A stretch of 64,000 nucleotides of DNA from Gilliamella sp. B3022 (GCF_028751545.1 NZ_CP071867.1:841306-905305), one strand, 5' to 3'. Counted from the first letter of the stretch, positions 36,231-47,645 are shown. Translations and numbers: made by a program. The notes: generated by a model not told the origin, from the sequence alone.

Positions 36231-39200
36231 TTAACCCAACTGCTTACGTGCATTGCGGAATATTCGCATCCATGGACTGTCTTCCCCCCAATTATCAGGA
36301 TGCCATGAATTAGTTACTGTTCTAAATACTCGTTCAGGGTGAGGCATCATAATGGTTGCACGGCCATCACTTGAAGTCACAGCCGTAATACCATTTGGTG
36401 AGCCATTTGGATTAGCAGGATACTGTTGTGTTACATTGCCGAAATGATCAATGTAACGTACTGTAATTAATCCTGATGTTTCTAATTCAGATAAGTGAGC
36501 ATCATCTCGAATTTCAACTCGCCCTTCCCCATGTGATACTGCAATTGGCATATGCGAACCCGCCATATCAGTAAAAAATAATGAAGGGCTAGATTGAATT
36601 TGTACCAAACTAAAACGTCCTTCAAATCGTTCTGATAAATTACGCACAAAACGTGGCCATAAATCAGCACCAGGAATTAGATCTTTTAAATTTGACATCA
36701 TTTGACAACCATTACAGACACCTAATGATAAAGTATCATTACGATGAAAAAATTGTTCAAATTCATATCTAGCTTGCTCATTAAATAAAATTGATTTAGC
36801 CCATCCCTCTCCAGCACCTAAAACATCACCATATGAGAAACCACCGCAAGCAACAAGAGTATGAAATTGATCTAAAGTCACCTGACCAGATAATAAATCA
36901 GTCATATGGACATCAATTGATTCAAAACCAGCTCGATTAAATGCAGCGGCCATTTCAACATGAGAGTTAATACCTTGTTCACGTAAAATCGCAACTTTCG
37001 GTTTCACTCCTTTTAATATATAAGGTGCGGCAAGGTCTTGCATTGGATCAAACGTAAGCCATACATTCAAGCCCGGATCATCATTATTTTGTTTGGCTTG
37101 ATGTTCTTGATCGGCACACGCTGGATTATCACGTAAACGTTGCATTTGCCATGTGGTTTCAGCCCACCATGTTCTTAATGTTAAACGAGATTCGCTATAA
37201 ACTACTGCTATATTATTACGTATAATGAATTGCTGTCCTGCTTTTGCTTTACCTAGCGTATGAATCGCATGAGAAAGTTCAAACTGCTTAAAGCATGCCA
37301 TTACCCTATCTAAATCCTTTCCACGAATTTGAATAACGGCCCCCAGTTCCTCATTAAATAGAGAAGCAATCACATCACTACCAAGCGTATGAATATCGAC
37401 ATCAATACCACAATGCCCAGCAAAAGCCATTTCCGCCAGGGTAACTAATAAACCACCATCTGAACGGTCATGGTAAGAGACTAGCAAACTATCCGCGATT
37501 AATGTTTGGATAGCTTGATAAAAAGATGCTAATTCATTAGCATCATGAACATCAGCTGTTTTTTGCCCTAAATGACGATAAACTTGTGCTAATGCAGTTG
37601 CCCCCAATGCTTGATGACCTTTGGATAAATCAATAAGCAATAATAAATTATCTTTATCTGTGCATAATTGAGGTGTGACAGTTTTACGAACATCTTCAAC
37701 TCGAGCAAATGCGGAAATTACTAGCGACAATGGTGAAATTACTGCTTTTTGTTCACCATCTTGTTGCCATGTTGTTTTCATTGACATTGAATCTTTACCA
37801 ACAGGAATCGCCAACCCTAAAGCTGGACATAATTCTTCGCCAATAGCCTTAACTGCTTCATACAGACCGGCATCTTCACCTGGATGACCTGCAGCAGCCA
37901 TCCAATTAGCCGAAAGCTTAATCCGTTTAATATCGCCAATGTTGGTCGCTGCAATATTGGTAATTGCTTCACCAACAGCTAATCTTGCTGATGCAGCGTA
38001 ATTAAGTAGTGCAACAGGAGCACGCTCACCAATCGACATAGCCTCACCATAATAACTGTCTAAACTTGCTGTTGTCACTGCACAATCGGCAACGGGTACT
38101 TGCCAAGGTCCAACCATTTGATCGCGAACAACCATTCCTGTTACCGAACGGTCACCAATCGTAATTAAAAAAGTTTTTTCAGCAATCGTTGGCAAATGTA
38201 AAACGCGTTTAACCGCGTCATATAAATTAATGTCATTTGGTGAAAAATTATCACCATGAGCTTGTCGAGACTTAACCTCTCGTAGCATTTTAGGGGGTTT
38301 ACCAAGTAAAACATCTAAAGGTAAATCTATCGGATTATTATTAAAATGTTCATCATGTAAAACTACCGCTTTATTTAATGTAGCCTCTCCGATAACTGCA
38401 TAAGGTGTACGTTCGCGTTTACAAAATTCATCAAATAACTCAAGACTTTCTGGATGAATAGCCAGCACATAACGCTCTTGTGATTCATTACACCAAATTT
38501 CCAACGGCGACATACCTGATTCATCACTTAATATTTTACGTAATTCAAACTGCCCCCCACAGCCACCATCACTAACCAGTTCCGGCATAGCGTTAGACAA
38601 GCCACCTGCACCGACATCATGGATAAACAAAATAGGATTTTCATCACCAAGTTGCCAGCAACGATCTATCACTTCTTGGCAACGCCGTTCCATTTCAGCG
38701 TTATCACGTTGAACTGATGCAAAATCAAGATCAGCATTAGATTGCCCAGATGTCATTGAAGAGGCTGCTCCTCCTCCCAAACCGATATTCATGGCAGAGC
38801 CACCAAGAACAATTAATTTGGAACCAATAGGGAATTCCCCTTTTTGGATATGTTCACGGCGAATATTTCCCAAACCACCGGCTAACATAATAGGTTTATG
38901 ATATCCTCTAACTTCTTCACCATTAAAGCTATTTACTTTTTCCTCATATGTACGAAAATAGCCTAACAATGCAGGACGCCCAAACTCATTATTAAATGCG
39001 GCACCTCCTAAAGGTCCATCCATCATAATGTCAAAAGCGCTCACTATTCTGTCAGGTTTGCCAAAATCTTGTTCCCATGGTTGTTCAAAATTTGGGATTC
39101 GTAAATTTGAAACTGAAAAGCCAACTAATCCAGCTTTCGGTTTGGCACCTTTTCCTGTTGCACCTTCGTCACGGATCTCACCACCACTACCTGTTGCCGC

Positions 39201-40133
39201 ACCTGGCCAAGGTGATATCGCTGTTGGATGATTATGCGTTTCAACCTTCATTAAAATATCTACATATTCCTGATGATAATTGTAGGTTCGATTTCCATAA
39301 TCAGCAAAAAATCTACCTACTTTAGAACCTTCCATAACCGCGGCATTATCTTTATAAGCAGATGAAACATAATCAGGTACATTTTCAAAGGTGTTCTTTA
39401 TCATTTTAAACAATGATTTAGGCTGCTTAATACCATCAATAATCCAATCTGCATTGAAAATTTTATGTCGACAATGCTCTGAATTTGCTTGCGCAAACAT
39501 ATACAGTTCAATATCTGTTGGATTACGATTTAATTTTTTAAAACTTTCAACTAAATAATCAATTTCATCAGATGCTAACGCTAAACCTAACTTGATATTA
39601 GTCTCCTCGAGTGCCTGTCGTCCTTGACCTAACAAATCCACAACAATTACTGGTGCTGGTTCATCAACTTTAAATAATTGTTCTGCTTGATCAAATCTGG
39701 TTAATACGGCTTCCATCATACGATCATGAATTAACTCGGCAAATTCATCTTTTTGAGATTGAGTCATTGGCAAACTTGTTGCAATGTAATAAGCAATACC
39801 CCGCTCAATACGATGAATTTGTGTTAAACCACAGTTATGAGCAATATCAGTTGCTTTTGAGGACCATGGAGAAATCGTGCCAGCACGAGGCGTGACTAAA
39901 AAGAGTTGTCTATTGGTATTACAATCTTCATTTACGTGAACAGATTTCGGACCATATTTTAATAATTTTTCAAGTATTGATTGTTGCTCAACTGTAAACT
40001 CATCAATTGAATCAATAAAATGGATAAATTGAGCTTCAAGGCTAATAACGGGAATGGATTTTTCATGACAAATAGATAAGATTTTACTAATACGAAATGC
40101 GGATAAAGCAGAAGAACCAGCTAAAATTTTCAT
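36231..40133 (-). CDS. purL: Phosphoribosylformylglycinamidine synthase PurL
   Basis: Fourth step of purine synthesis: FGAR plus glutamine plus ATP to FGAM. 1,300 residues, the large single-chain form (E. coli 1,295). N-terminal domain, linker, two ATP-binding halves ([32 protein letters not shown]), and a C-terminal glutaminase with the catalytic Cys in [10 protein letters not shown] and HPERVFR. The frame opens 45 bases further upstream, but the ATG at 40133 gives [17 protein letters not shown], matching the E. coli start. No PurR box was found upstream. Confidence 0.97.
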   Translation of the reverse strand: MKILAGSSALSAFRISKILSICHEKSIPVISLEAQFIHFIDSIDEFTVEQQSILEKLLKYGPKSVHVNEDCNTNRQLFLVTPRAGTISPWSSKATDIAHNCGLTQIHRIERGIAYYIATSLPMTQSQKDEFAELIHDRMMEAVLTRFDQAEQLFKVDEPAPVIVVDLLGQGRQALEETNIKLGLALASDEIDYLVESFKKLNRNPTDIELYMFAQANSEHCRHKIFNADWIIDGIKQPKSLFKMIKNTFENVPDYVSSAYKDNAAVMEGSKVGRFFADYGNRTYNYHQEYVDILMKVETHNHPTAISPWPGAATGSGGEIRDEGATGKGAKPKAGLVGFSVSNLRIPNFEQPWEQDFGKPDRIVSAFDIMMDGPLGGAAFNNEFGRPALLGYFRTYEEKVNSFNGEEVRGYHKPIMLAGGLGNIRREHIQKGEFPIGSKLIVLGGSAMNIGLGGGAASSMTSGQSNADLDFASVQRDNAEMERRCQEVIDRCWQLGDENPILFIHDVGAGGLSNAMPELVSDGGCGGQFELRKILSDESGMSPLEIWCNESQERYVLAIHPESLELFDEFCKRERTPYAVIGEATLNKAVVLHDEHFNNNPIDLPLDVLLGKPPKMLREVKSRQAHGDNFSPNDINLYDAVKRVLHLPTIAEKTFLITIGDRSVTGMVVRDQMVGPWQVPVADCAVTTASLDSYYGEAMSIGERAPVALLNYAASARLAVGEAITNIAATNIGDIKRIKLSANWMAAAGHPGEDAGLYEAVKAIGEELCPALGLAIPVGKDSMSMKTTWQQDGEQKAVISPLSLVISAFARVEDVRKTVTPQLCTDKDNLLLLIDLSKGHQALGATALAQVYRHLGQKTADVHDANELASFYQAIQTLIADSLLVSYHDRSDGGLLVTLAEMAFAGHCGIDVDIHTLGSDVIASLFNEELGAVIQIRGKDLDRVMACFKQFELSHAIHTLGKAKAGQQFIIRNNIAVVYSESRLTLRTWWAETTWQMQRLRDNPACADQEHQAKQNNDDPGLNVWLTFDPMQDLAAPYILKGVKPKVAILREQGINSHVEMAAAFNRAGFESIDVHMTDLLSGQVTLDQFHTLVACGGFSYGDVLGAGEGWAKSILFNEQARYEFEQFFHRNDTLSLGVCNGCQMMSNLKDLIPGADLWPRFVRNLSERFEGRFSLVQIQSSPSLFFTDMAGSHMPIAVSHGEGRVEIRDDAHLSELETSGLITVRYIDHFGNVTQQYPANPNGSPNGITAVTSSDGRATIMMPHPERVFRTVTNSWHPDNWGEDSPWMRIFRNARKQLG

Positions 40134-40392
40134 GCTAATTACTCTTTTTAAGACCAAAATAGGTAAAAAATAGAGCAATAGTATAAAAGAAACTGCACAT
40201 TATGGCTATCTTAAAAACAGTTTATATTGTGTGGATAATCATGCATTAAGTTGCCTAACTTTATGATAAGTATTGAATATCAAATAAATAATAGAGAAAT
40301 GATAATGAATAATGGTATCATGTTATTTAATGAATCGTAAAATTTATAAGTTGTGTTTACTGAATAATATATTGAGAGGAAAATTAAGGTAA

Positions 40393-40911
40393 ATGATTCT
40401 TGCAATTGATGTTTATTACATAAATAACCAAGCAAAATCTGTAGGAATTTTATTTAATCATTGGGCTGATAATAAATGTGATATTGAAAGAATCATTATT
40501 GATTATCAAAATAATGTTGCCCCTTATCAATCAGGTCAGTTTTATCAACGAGAACTACCTTGTATAATGTCACTTTTAAATAAAATCGATTTAAGCAAAA
40601 TTACCACAATTGTTATTGATGGATATGTGCACTTGAATAACGGTAAGATAGGATTAGGTGGATATTTATATAATGCTTTAGATAAAAAAATACCCATTAT
40701 TGGAGTAGCGAAAAAACCTTTTTATGAAAATAGTGAATACTTAATCGAAGTAGCTCGAGGGCAAAGTAAACATCCTTTATATGTCACTGCTTTAGGTATA
40801 TCATTAGAAAAGGCTGCGGAAAATGTAAAATCAATGTCAGGTAAATATAGAATACCTGATTTACTTAACTATCTAGATCAACAAACAAAATTATTTAAAT
40901 TTGAAGATTAA
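40393..40911 (+). CDS. nfi: Compact endonuclease V
   Basis: Repair nuclease that nicks DNA near deaminated bases, mainly inosine. 172 residues against 223 in E. coli. Catalytic acids are conserved: Asp6 (AIDVYY), Glu54 (GQFYQRELP) and Asp76 (VIDGYVHL). IPIIGVAKKPF carries the conserved Lys. The part missing is at the N-terminus and in surface loops, so the core fold should hold. AAGG precedes the ATG. Single gene between purL and glnS. The symbol is by homology; the short form may differ in substrate, for example preferring RNA. Confidence 0.82.
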   Translation: MILAIDVYYINNQAKSVGILFNHWADNKCDIERIIIDYQNNVAPYQSGQFYQRELPCIMSLLNKIDLSKITTIVIDGYVHLNNGKIGLGGYLYNALDKKIPIIGVAKKPFYENSEYLIEVARGQSKHPLYVTALGISLEKAAENVKSMSGKYRIPDLLNYLDQQTKLFKFED

Positions 40912-40921
40912 AGATTAAATT

Positions 40922-40948
40922 TTAATAATCCGCCGACCTAAGTCGGCG
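40922..40948 (-). terminator. Terminator of glnS
   Basis: CGCCGAC (40931-40937) pairs with GTCGGCG (40942-40948) around a 4-base loop. On the minus strand it is followed by GATTATTAAAATTT, a T-poor tail. It lies between converging nfi and glnS. Confidence 0.65.
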
Positions 40949-40964
40949 AATGTCATGTTATTGT

Positions 40965-42641
40965 TTAAGCATCGTTCCAACTATCTCTCAATCCGACAGT
41001 TCGATTGAATACCAAATTATCATCTGAGGCATATTTGCTGTCTAAACAAAAGTAACCTTCACGTTCAAACTGAAAAGCCTTACCGATCTCTGCATATTGT
41101 AAACTTGGCTCAACAAAACCTCTTTTAATCAATAAAGAATTAGGATTAATGGTCGATAAAAAGTCATCGGCTGATCCAGGATTTGGCGTATTAAACAAAC
41201 GATCGTAAAGACGAATTTCAGCTGGTTTTGCAAATTTAGCTGACACCCAATGAATTACACCTTTAATTTTACGCCCATCTTCTGGATTTTTATTTAATGT
41301 AGTAGGATCATAAGTACAATAGATCGTTTGGATATTACCTTCTGAGTCTTTTTCAACGCGATCAGCACGAATTACATAAGCATTACGCAAACGAACTTCT
41401 TTTCCTAAAACTAAACGCTTATAATTTTTATTAGCTTCTTCTCTAAAATCAGCACGATCGATATAAATTTCACGAGTAAAAGTCACTTCACGATTACCTA
41501 ACTCTGGACGATTAGGATGATTAGGCATGCTTAATACTTCATCAAGTGTTTCTGAAAAGTTCTCAATTACTATTTTAACAGGATCAAGCACTGCCATAGC
41601 ACGTGGGGCATTCTCATTAAGATCTTCACGAATACAAAACTCAAGCGTACTCATCTCAACGGTATTTTCTTGTTTAGTTACGCCAATACGACGGCAAAAT
41701 TCACGAATCGAGGCTGGTGTATATCCACGGCGACGTAGGCCTGAAACAGTAGGCATACGTGGATCATTCCAACCATCAACAATTTTTTCTGTCACTAACA
41801 ACGTCAGTTTACGTTTAGAAGTTATTGCATACTCTAAATTTAAACGAGAAAACTCATACTGATGCGGACGAGCCTCAATTGTAATGTTATCCAACACCCA
41901 ATCATATAAACGCCGATTATCTTGGAACTCAAGTGTACAGAGAGAATGGGTAATATTTTCAATCGCATCGGAAATACAATGGGTAAAATCGTACATTGGA
42001 TAGATACACCACTTATTACCTGTTTGGTGATGCTCTGCAAATTTAATGCGATATAAAACAGGATCGCGCATGACAATGAATGGAGATGTCATATCGATTT
42101 TAGCGCGTAAACAAGCCTTCCCTTCAGCAAAGATACCTTCTCTCATTTGTTTAAAAAGTGCCAAATTTTCATCAACACTACGGTTGCGGTAAGGACTATT
42201 TTTACCTGGTTGAGTTAGCGTTCCTCGATATTCACGAATTTCATCAGCTGATAGTTCATCAACATAAGCGAGTCCTTTTTCGATAAGCTCAATAGCATAC
42301 TCATATAAACGGTCGAAATAATCAGATGAATAACAAATTTCACCATCCCACTCAAAACCTAACCAGCGTACATCTTCTTTAATTGACTCAACATATTCAA
42401 TATCTTCTTTAACTGGATTAGTATCATCAAAACGTAAATTACATTTACCCTGATAATCCTGAGCTAGGCCAAAGTTTAAACATATTGATTTAGCATGACC
42501 TATATGTAAATAACCATTTGGCTCCGGTGGAAAACGAGTATGTGTTGTTTTATATTTTCCTGCTGCAAGATCTGCATCTATAATTTGGCGAATAAAATTT
42601 GTTGGACGATTATCAGTCTCAGCCGGTAGTGAACCGCTCAT
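40965..42641 (-). CDS. glnS: Glutaminyl-tRNA synthetase
   Basis: Class I synthetase charging tRNA-Gln. 558 residues (E. coli 554). HIGH motif as [15 protein letters not shown] (about 38-52); the KMSKS counterpart is [30 protein letters not shown] belongs to the acceptor-stem region, and the C-terminal half is the anticodon-binding barrel. GAGG before the ATG. Its presence means no need for the amidotransferase route to Gln-tRNA. Confidence 0.98.
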   Translation of the reverse strand: MSGSLPAETDNRPTNFIRQIIDADLAAGKYKTTHTRFPPEPNGYLHIGHAKSICLNFGLAQDYQGKCNLRFDDTNPVKEDIEYVESIKEDVRWLGFEWDGEICYSSDYFDRLYEYAIELIEKGLAYVDELSADEIREYRGTLTQPGKNSPYRNRSVDENLALFKQMREGIFAEGKACLRAKIDMTSPFIVMRDPVLYRIKFAEHHQTGNKWCIYPMYDFTHCISDAIENITHSLCTLEFQDNRRLYDWVLDNITIEARPHQYEFSRLNLEYAITSKRKLTLLVTEKIVDGWNDPRMPTVSGLRRRGYTPASIREFCRRIGVTKQENTVEMSTLEFCIREDLNENAPRAMAVLDPVKIVIENFSETLDEVLSMPNHPNRPELGNREVTFTREIYIDRADFREEANKNYKRLVLGKEVRLRNAYVIRADRVEKDSEGNIQTIYCTYDPTTLNKNPEDGRKIKGVIHWVSAKFAKPAEIRLYDRLFNTPNPGSADDFLSTINPNSLLIKRGFVEPSLQYAEIGKAFQFEREGYFCLDSKYASDDNLVFNRTVGLRDSWNDA

Positions 42642-42881
42642 AAAAAACCTCTGATTTTATATTTCAATGACGAATTTAAAAATTTGTTCTGTCACTTTTT
42701 ATCATTTTGACTAAAGAATATAACAAATTTTTTCTTTTTCTGAAATGGAAAAAAAGCAGACTTTTTATTCCGATAAAACACTATGTTTTACTAAAATTTA
42801 TGCTTTACCTAATATTTCTGACAAGATAATCAACAAGAAAGAATGATTAAAAATCGTTAAAATCACCACGATACATTAAAT

Positions 42882-43363
42882 CTAATAAACAGTTGGTCCT
42901 TCTTTGACAAATAGCATTGCAGTTATTCCAACCATAGTAATAACTGCAGCTAAGTAAAAACCACTATTTAAACTTACCGTTTTATCGGCAATCAAGTCTG
43001 AAAAATAAGGAGCACAGATTGATGCAGCCATACAAAAAAACTATACAGTCCAAATACAGTACTTAATGATGCTTTTGATGCATTATCAGAAACTAAAGCT
43101 ATCAACACGGTATTTAAACTAATTTTACCAATATATCGCCAGGAACAAGTGATGGTATTTGAAATATTGTATAAGCGAAAAAAACAAACTTATCATGCCC
43201 CCCATTTTGTGCTTTATTTAAACCAAACTGGGATTGTAATTCTCATACTAAAGGAATTAAAACAGATCTTCCAGCATAAATAACATTACAATCCAAAAAG
43301 AAAAATTATCACAAACTTGATCCAATAAAATTTTGGAATTGAATGCATTGACTTATTTGTCAT
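42882..43363 (-). pseudogene. Collapsed MFS transporter
   Basis: Start with ribosome binding site (GAGG...ATG at 43363) gives MTNKSMHSIPKFYWIKFVII and then breaks. After frameshifts the N-terminal pieces YAGRSVLIPLV, QFGLNKAQNGG and FFAYTIFQIPS appear, then jump to the C-terminal pieces SKASLSTVFGLYSFF and LNSGFYLAAVITMVGITAML. Several stops and frameshifts occur and roughly helices 3-10 are deleted, leaving 480 of about 1,250 bp. The original substrate is unknown; the pattern recalls sugar-phosphate or organic-acid MFS carriers. Confidence 0.8.
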
Positions 43364-43485
43364 AATATTTACCTCACTGTTCAATAAAGTAAATATTATC
43401 TTATGATAAACTGTAAAAAATAACTTATTGAAACTTAATAATTATGATCATATTTAATAATAACGCATTAATTATAAGAAAATGA

Positions 43486-44829
43486 TTAACAATCGTTAGA
43501 CTTTAATGAAATCACAAACCTTGCTCCTCCAAGAGGGCTAGTAACGACGAAAGCATTACCATCATGAAATTCTGCCATTAATTTGACATATGCTAAACCA
43601 AGGCCATAACCACCAGTAGAACGTGTTCGACTGGTATCTAGTCTAGCAAAGGGCATAAAAATCTTTTCACGTGCTTCAAACGGAACGCCTGGTCCATCAT
43701 CATCAATTTCAATTACTACGCTATTTTTCTGTTTTGTAATATTTAATACTGCTTTATGCGTAGCATATTTAAATGCATTTAGAAGTAAATTTTTAACAAT
43801 TGTTTCTGCTAAATTAGTATCAATGATAGCTAAAACATCCTGACTATTGCACACTAATTCAAATCCTTTTGGTTTAAATAATGCTAAGGACTGACAGACT
43901 TTTTCAACCCATTGTTTTAATGAAACTTGAGTTAAGTTTAACTCAATATTACTCTGTTGCATTTTAAAGTAATTTAAGCTGGCACTGATTAAGGTTTCTA
44001 ATTCGTTAATATCATCACTCATACCTTTTTGTAGAAGCAATTTTTCTTGTTCATCATTAGATTCTTCAAGCATACTAAGCTCAAATCGCATACGGGCAAG
44101 TGGTGTGCGCAGTTCGTGTGCCATAGCATGCGAGATAGTTTGGTTCGTACCAACTAAATGTTCTATGTGTGTTCCCATATTATTTAGAACTTTTGCGAGT
44201 GGTTTGAATAACCAGCCTTTAACGTTTTCAGTTCTGGCTTTTAAATTGCCCTGCCCAAGCTGTTCTGCAGTTTGTCTTATATTTACTAAATCTTTCCAAA
44301 CTGCACTAAAAGCAAAATAGATTAGAATAAAAAAGATGATCGCACTAAATAACGCCCAAATAATTAAAAAAACACTTAATGACATAGTGTTAGACTGTAA
44401 TATATCGCGCATTACGATAGGACCTAACTGTAATAAATTACCATCATTTAAATCAATGTAGACAACTTCTTTATCACTATCAAAAGAAAAACCAAGATTT
44501 TTTAATTCTTGAAAAACTGAATGCGGTAAAACCGTATTGATTGGTAAAATTTCTATTGGGTAGCCAAAATAAGGTTGCAACTCGTCAACAACTTCTTGCA
44601 AAGGACGATTTTTATTTTCGTTAATTCTCATACGAATTAAGTTTACTGTACCTCGTTGTGACTCACGAAATACAAGATGATCATCGGGCATATCAGTTAA
44701 TGAGGAAGGTAAAGAATCAAATACCAATAAAGCTCCATAAGCAATGATACACTGCAAAGAAAGTAATATAACGAGATAAAATACAATTCGTCTATTAAAA
44801 AATAGTGGTTTGGCTAATAATTGACTCAA
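43486..44829 (-). CDS. rstB: Sensor histidine kinase, RstB-like
   Basis: 447 residues (E. coli RstB 433). Membrane segments at about 13-37 and 150-174 enclose a periplasmic sensor domain of about 110 residues. Then come HAMP, the H box AMAHELRTPLARMRFE with His238 as phosphorylation site, the N box KNLLLNAFKYAT, and G boxes DDGPGVP and TGGYGLGLA. The H-box context and the SRTRSTGGYGLGLAYVK segment resemble RstB. It overlaps rstA by four bases (ATGA). The signal is unknown; RstB in E. coli is under PhoP control. Confidence 0.82.
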   Translation of the reverse strand: MSQLLAKPLFFNRRIVFYLVILLSLQCIIAYGALLVFDSLPSSLTDMPDDHLVFRESQRGTVNLIRMRINENKNRPLQEVVDELQPYFGYPIEILPINTVLPHSVFQELKNLGFSFDSDKEVVYIDLNDGNLLQLGPIVMRDILQSNTMSLSVFLIIWALFSAIIFFILIYFAFSAVWKDLVNIRQTAEQLGQGNLKARTENVKGWLFKPLAKVLNNMGTHIEHLVGTNQTISHAMAHELRTPLARMRFELSMLEESNDEQEKLLLQKGMSDDINELETLISASLNYFKMQQSNIELNLTQVSLKQWVEKVCQSLALFKPKGFELVCNSQDVLAIIDTNLAETIVKNLLLNAFKYATHKAVLNITKQKNSVVIEIDDDGPGVPFEAREKIFMPFARLDTSRTRSTGGYGLGLAYVKLMAEFHDGNAFVVTSPLGGARFVISLKSNDC

Positions 44830-45554
44830 TGACTATCCCCCTCACGCATGAATAAGTAACCTTTTCCTCGAACCGTTTTAATTCGTGATGGATTGTCAGG
44901 ATCATCGAGCAATTTACGGCGAAGTCTTGATATACGGGAATCAATAGAACGATCGCTACCATCAAAATCAATACCACGCACTTGAGAAAAAATATCATCC
45001 CTTGATAATATGTTTCCAGCATTATTAGCCAATAACCATAGAAGATCAAATTCCGCGGTAGTTAAATCTATCTCTTGTTCTTGTAATACTACTTTCCTAT
45101 TTTCGCCATCTATCACTAAGTTATCAAAAATAAGGGTTTTGTTATTTAAGGGCATAACCCATTCTTTGCCACAATCTTTTTCATTTTCTATCTGTTTACG
45201 TCGTAACAAGGCACGTATTCGAGCAAGTAATAATCTTGGTTCAACTGGTTTTGCCAAATAATCATCAGCACCAAGTTCAAGTCCGACAATTTCATCGATG
45301 TTATCTTCACTGGCTGTCATGATTAAAATATAATTGGCGAACCAGCCTCGTATATCACGACAAATATCAAAACCTGATTTTTGTGGCAACATTACATCTA
45401 ATATGACCAAATCTGGATTGAGTTGACGAATTTTTTCTTCTGCTCCTTCACCACTATTATGCCAATCAACAGTATACCCTTGCCGAACAAGGTATACTTG
45501 TATGAGGTTGGCTAATCTTGGATCGTCTTCAATGATTAATATACGTTCGCTCAT
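44826..45554 (-). CDS. rstA: Response regulator, OmpR/PhoB family, RstA-like
   Basis: 242 residues (E. coli RstA 239). Receiver domain with acidic pocket IIEDD (9-11) and phospho-acceptor Asp53 (VILDVMLP), Lys in LAKPVEP; C-terminal winged helix with DRSIDSRISRLRRKL as recognition helix region and IKTVRGKGYLF. The RGxxxDGxDRS block is characteristic of RstA. Translationally coupled to the sensor gene. A TACA direct repeat upstream may be its own operator. Confidence 0.85.
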   Translation of the reverse strand: MSERILIIEDDPRLANLIQVYLVRQGYTVDWHNSGEGAEEKIRQLNPDLVILDVMLPQKSGFDICRDIRGWFANYILIMTASEDNIDEIVGLELGADDYLAKPVEPRLLLARIRALLRRKQIENEKDCGKEWVMPLNNKTLIFDNLVIDGENRKVVLQEQEIDLTTAEFDLLWLLANNAGNILSRDDIFSQVRGIDFDGSDRSIDSRISRLRRKLLDDPDNPSRIKTVRGKGYLFMREGDSH

Positions 45555-45617
45555 TATCGATTCTCATTACTATAGCTTATACCGAGTGAACCTCATTATA
45601 CAGACAATTTCACCCTC

Positions 45618-45634
45618 GTTACAAAATATATACA
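45618..45634. promoter_or_regulatory. Possible RstA-type operator (direct repeat) between rstA and the HAD gene
   Basis: GTTACAAAATATATACA contains TACA twice with an 11-base period, the tandem half-site layout used by OmpR/PhoB-type regulators and similar to, but not identical with, the RstA box. It lies in the 157-bp divergent gap and could control rstAB, the four-gene plus-strand unit, or both. Confidence 0.35.
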
Positions 45635-45711
45635 AAGAGCCCACAAAGTTTAAAACTACTTTATGAGAAAATTTGCGCCATTATCTACAATTAGACTATT
45701 TTGATTTTAAA

Positions 45712-46440
45712 ATGAATACTTTTTCATCGATGGCTGACCATCTTTTTTATCCATCTTATACTCAGCATCAGACTCCTATTGTCTTATGTGATTTTGATGG
45801 AACCATCAGTGTTAATGATGTAACCGATACTTTACTGAGTTATTTCGGGCAAGATGGTTGTGATGAGCTTGAAGAAATGTGGGTTAATGGCAAAATTGGC
45901 TCTCAAGAATGCATGAGTAAACAAATTGCTCTAATGGATGCCAGTTTAGAGGAACTCAATCAAGTTCTCTCCAAGATTGAAATCGATCCAATGTTTAAAT
46001 CGTTTATTAATTATACCGAACAAAAGAATATTCCTGTTCATGTTGTGAGTGATGGGTTAGATTACGCAATACAGTTTGTATTAAAACGTCATGGAATTGA
46101 ACATTTGCCTATTTTTGCCAATAAGTTGCTTCATGATAATAACCGTAGTTGGCGACTTGAATTTCCTTATGCCAATAAGGATTGTATTAAACAAAGTGGT
46201 AATTGCAAATGTAATCATGTTAAAAAGCAACAATATTTCCCCCAAATACTTTTTGTAGGAGATGGTACCTCAGACTACTGTGTATCACATAATGTTGATT
46301 ATGTTTTTGCCAAAGACAAACTAGTGAATTACTGTAAAAAAAATAAGATTGCGCACTGTGCTATCAATAGTTTTGCTGATGTAACCAAAGCATTAGAACA
46401 AGCACAACATTCTTTAATTCCCATCATGATAGTAAAATAG
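45712..46440 (+). CDS. MtnX-like HAD phosphatase (HAD-IB)
   Basis: 242 residues from the ATG at 45712. HAD motif I VLCDFDGTISVNDVTD with nucleophile Asp27 and acid Asp29; motif II PVHVVSDGLD; motif III/IV FVGDGTSDYCV. The cap insert carries a CxC cluster (KQSGNCKCNHVKK) typical of the MtnX-like group and possibly metal-binding. Such enzymes dephosphorylate small phosphorylated metabolites. First gene of a tight four-gene unit (13 bases to the next). The start is uncertain: no good ribosome binding site; the frame extends to 45673. Confidence 0.8.
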   Translation: MNTFSSMADHLFYPSYTQHQTPIVLCDFDGTISVNDVTDTLLSYFGQDGCDELEEMWVNGKIGSQECMSKQIALMDASLEELNQVLSKIEIDPMFKSFINYTEQKNIPVHVVSDGLDYAIQFVLKRHGIEHLPIFANKLLHDNNRSWRLEFPYANKDCIKQSGNCKCNHVKKQQYFPQILFVGDGTSDYCVSHNVDYVFAKDKLVNYCKKNKIAHCAINSFADVTKALEQAQHSLIPIMIVK

Positions 46441-46453
46441 TAAAGGCATAATA

Positions 46454-47287
46454 ATGAGTACAATGCAAGATTTATCTTATTTTTTACCTGGTAATAAAAA
46501 TGGTGTACTTCTAATTCATGGCTTAACTGGTACGCCGAATGAAATGCGAATTTTAGCTAATGGTTTACATAAAGCTGGATTTACAGTTTATGCTATTCAA
46601 CTAGCCGGTCATTGTGGTACCGAAGCTGATCTTTGTAAAACATCATGGCAAGATTGGTACCAAAGTGTACAAGAAGGGGCTGATTACTTAGCTCAACATG
46701 TTGATAATGTTTATGTTGCTGGATTATCAATGGGTGCACTTTTAGCACTGAAACTAGCCGCTGATAGACCAGAACAAATTAAGGGTGTTGGCGTTTTAGC
46801 ACCAACTTTTTATTACGATGGCTGGAGTATGCCTTTTTGGGCAAAAAAATTCTTCTTTTTGTTGGTTTATTTTAAAAAATTAAGAATTTTCCAAAAAGTG
46901 TCTTTTATTGAAAAACCACCATATGGACTTAAAGATGAACGGATTCGAGCCGTCGTATCTGAAAGCATGTTAAGTGGTGATGCAGCTTCAGCAGGACTTG
47001 CAGGAAATCCCTTCCCAGCACTTGCCGAAATGCAATTACTTGCCAAGGATGTACGTGCTCAACTGCCTAATGTTGTTTCACCATGTTTAATTATGCACTC
47101 AGGTAATGATGATATCGCCAATATTGAAACCAATGCAAAACTAGTTGAAAAAAACGTTTCTGGCTCCAAAAAACTAGTGATCTTAAATGACAGTTATCAT
47201 TTGATAACAATTGATAGTCAACGTCGGGAAGTGATTAAAGAGTGCATTATATTCTTCAATAATATAGCAAAAGGAATAGAGTCATAA
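46454..47287 (+). CDS. Alpha/beta hydrolase (carboxylesterase/thioesterase-like)
   Basis: 277 residues. Oxyanion-hole motif LLIHGLTGTP (19-28), nucleophile elbow AGLSMGAL with Ser92, an acid at GNDD (Asp219/220) and catalytic His249 in NDSYHLITID: a full triad in the order of Est30-type carboxylesterases and acylglycerol lipases. A mobile hydrophobic lid lies at 120-150 (MPFWAKKFFFLLVYFKKL). In the context of the cluster it could release or trim an acylated product. Its stop shares one base with the next start. Confidence 0.85.
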   Translation: MSTMQDLSYFLPGNKNGVLLIHGLTGTPNEMRILANGLHKAGFTVYAIQLAGHCGTEADLCKTSWQDWYQSVQEGADYLAQHVDNVYVAGLSMGALLALKLAADRPEQIKGVGVLAPTFYYDGWSMPFWAKKFFFLLVYFKKLRIFQKVSFIEKPPYGLKDERIRAVVSESMLSGDAASAGLAGNPFPALAEMQLLAKDVRAQLPNVVSPCLIMHSGNDDIANIETNAKLVEKNVSGSKKLVILNDSYHLITIDSQRREVIKECIIFFNNIAKGIES

Positions 47288-47643
47288 TGTCACCATTAGT
47301 AATGATACTTTGGGTTAGTAACATCTGTTTTGATACTTTAGGACAAGTCGCTTTTAAATTTGCTGCCATCTCACCAAATAATCGTGATGGTTGGTATTAT
47401 TGGCTAGATTTGGCAAAAAATCATTGGATTTGGATTGGCATTATCTCTTATGTTGCAGAATTTTTATTATGGTTGGCATTTTTAACTTTAGTTCCCCTTT
47501 CACAAGGTGTATTGCTAGCCTCATTTAATATTATTACTATTATGATTGTTGGACGTATTATTTTCAAAGAGCTGCTTACCTTTTATCGTTTAATTGGCAT
47601 GCTATTAATTACTACTGGCGTCATTTTTGTAGGAATGTCTTAA
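47287..47643 (+). CDS. Half-size EamA/SMR-type membrane protein (first of pair)
   Basis: 118 residues with four membrane segments, one half of a ten-helix DMT carrier. The first helix reads WVSNICFDTLGQVAFKFAAI and the last VGRIIFKELLTFYRLIG followed by MLLITTGVIFVGM. SMR-like halves work as dimers; with the next gene it forms an unequal pair, like ArnE/ArnF. It overlaps the upstream stop by one base and ends two bases before the next gene. Confidence 0.82.
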   Translation: MSPLVMILWVSNICFDTLGQVAFKFAAISPNNRDGWYYWLDLAKNHWIWIGIISYVAEFLLWLAFLTLVPLSQGVLLASFNIITIMIVGRIIFKELLTFYRLIGMLLITTGVIFVGMS

Positions 47644-47645
47644 AT

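Noticed and set aside
40134-40392. PurR operator upstream of purL
   Set aside because: No palindrome resembling ACGCAAACGTTTGCGT was found in the gap.
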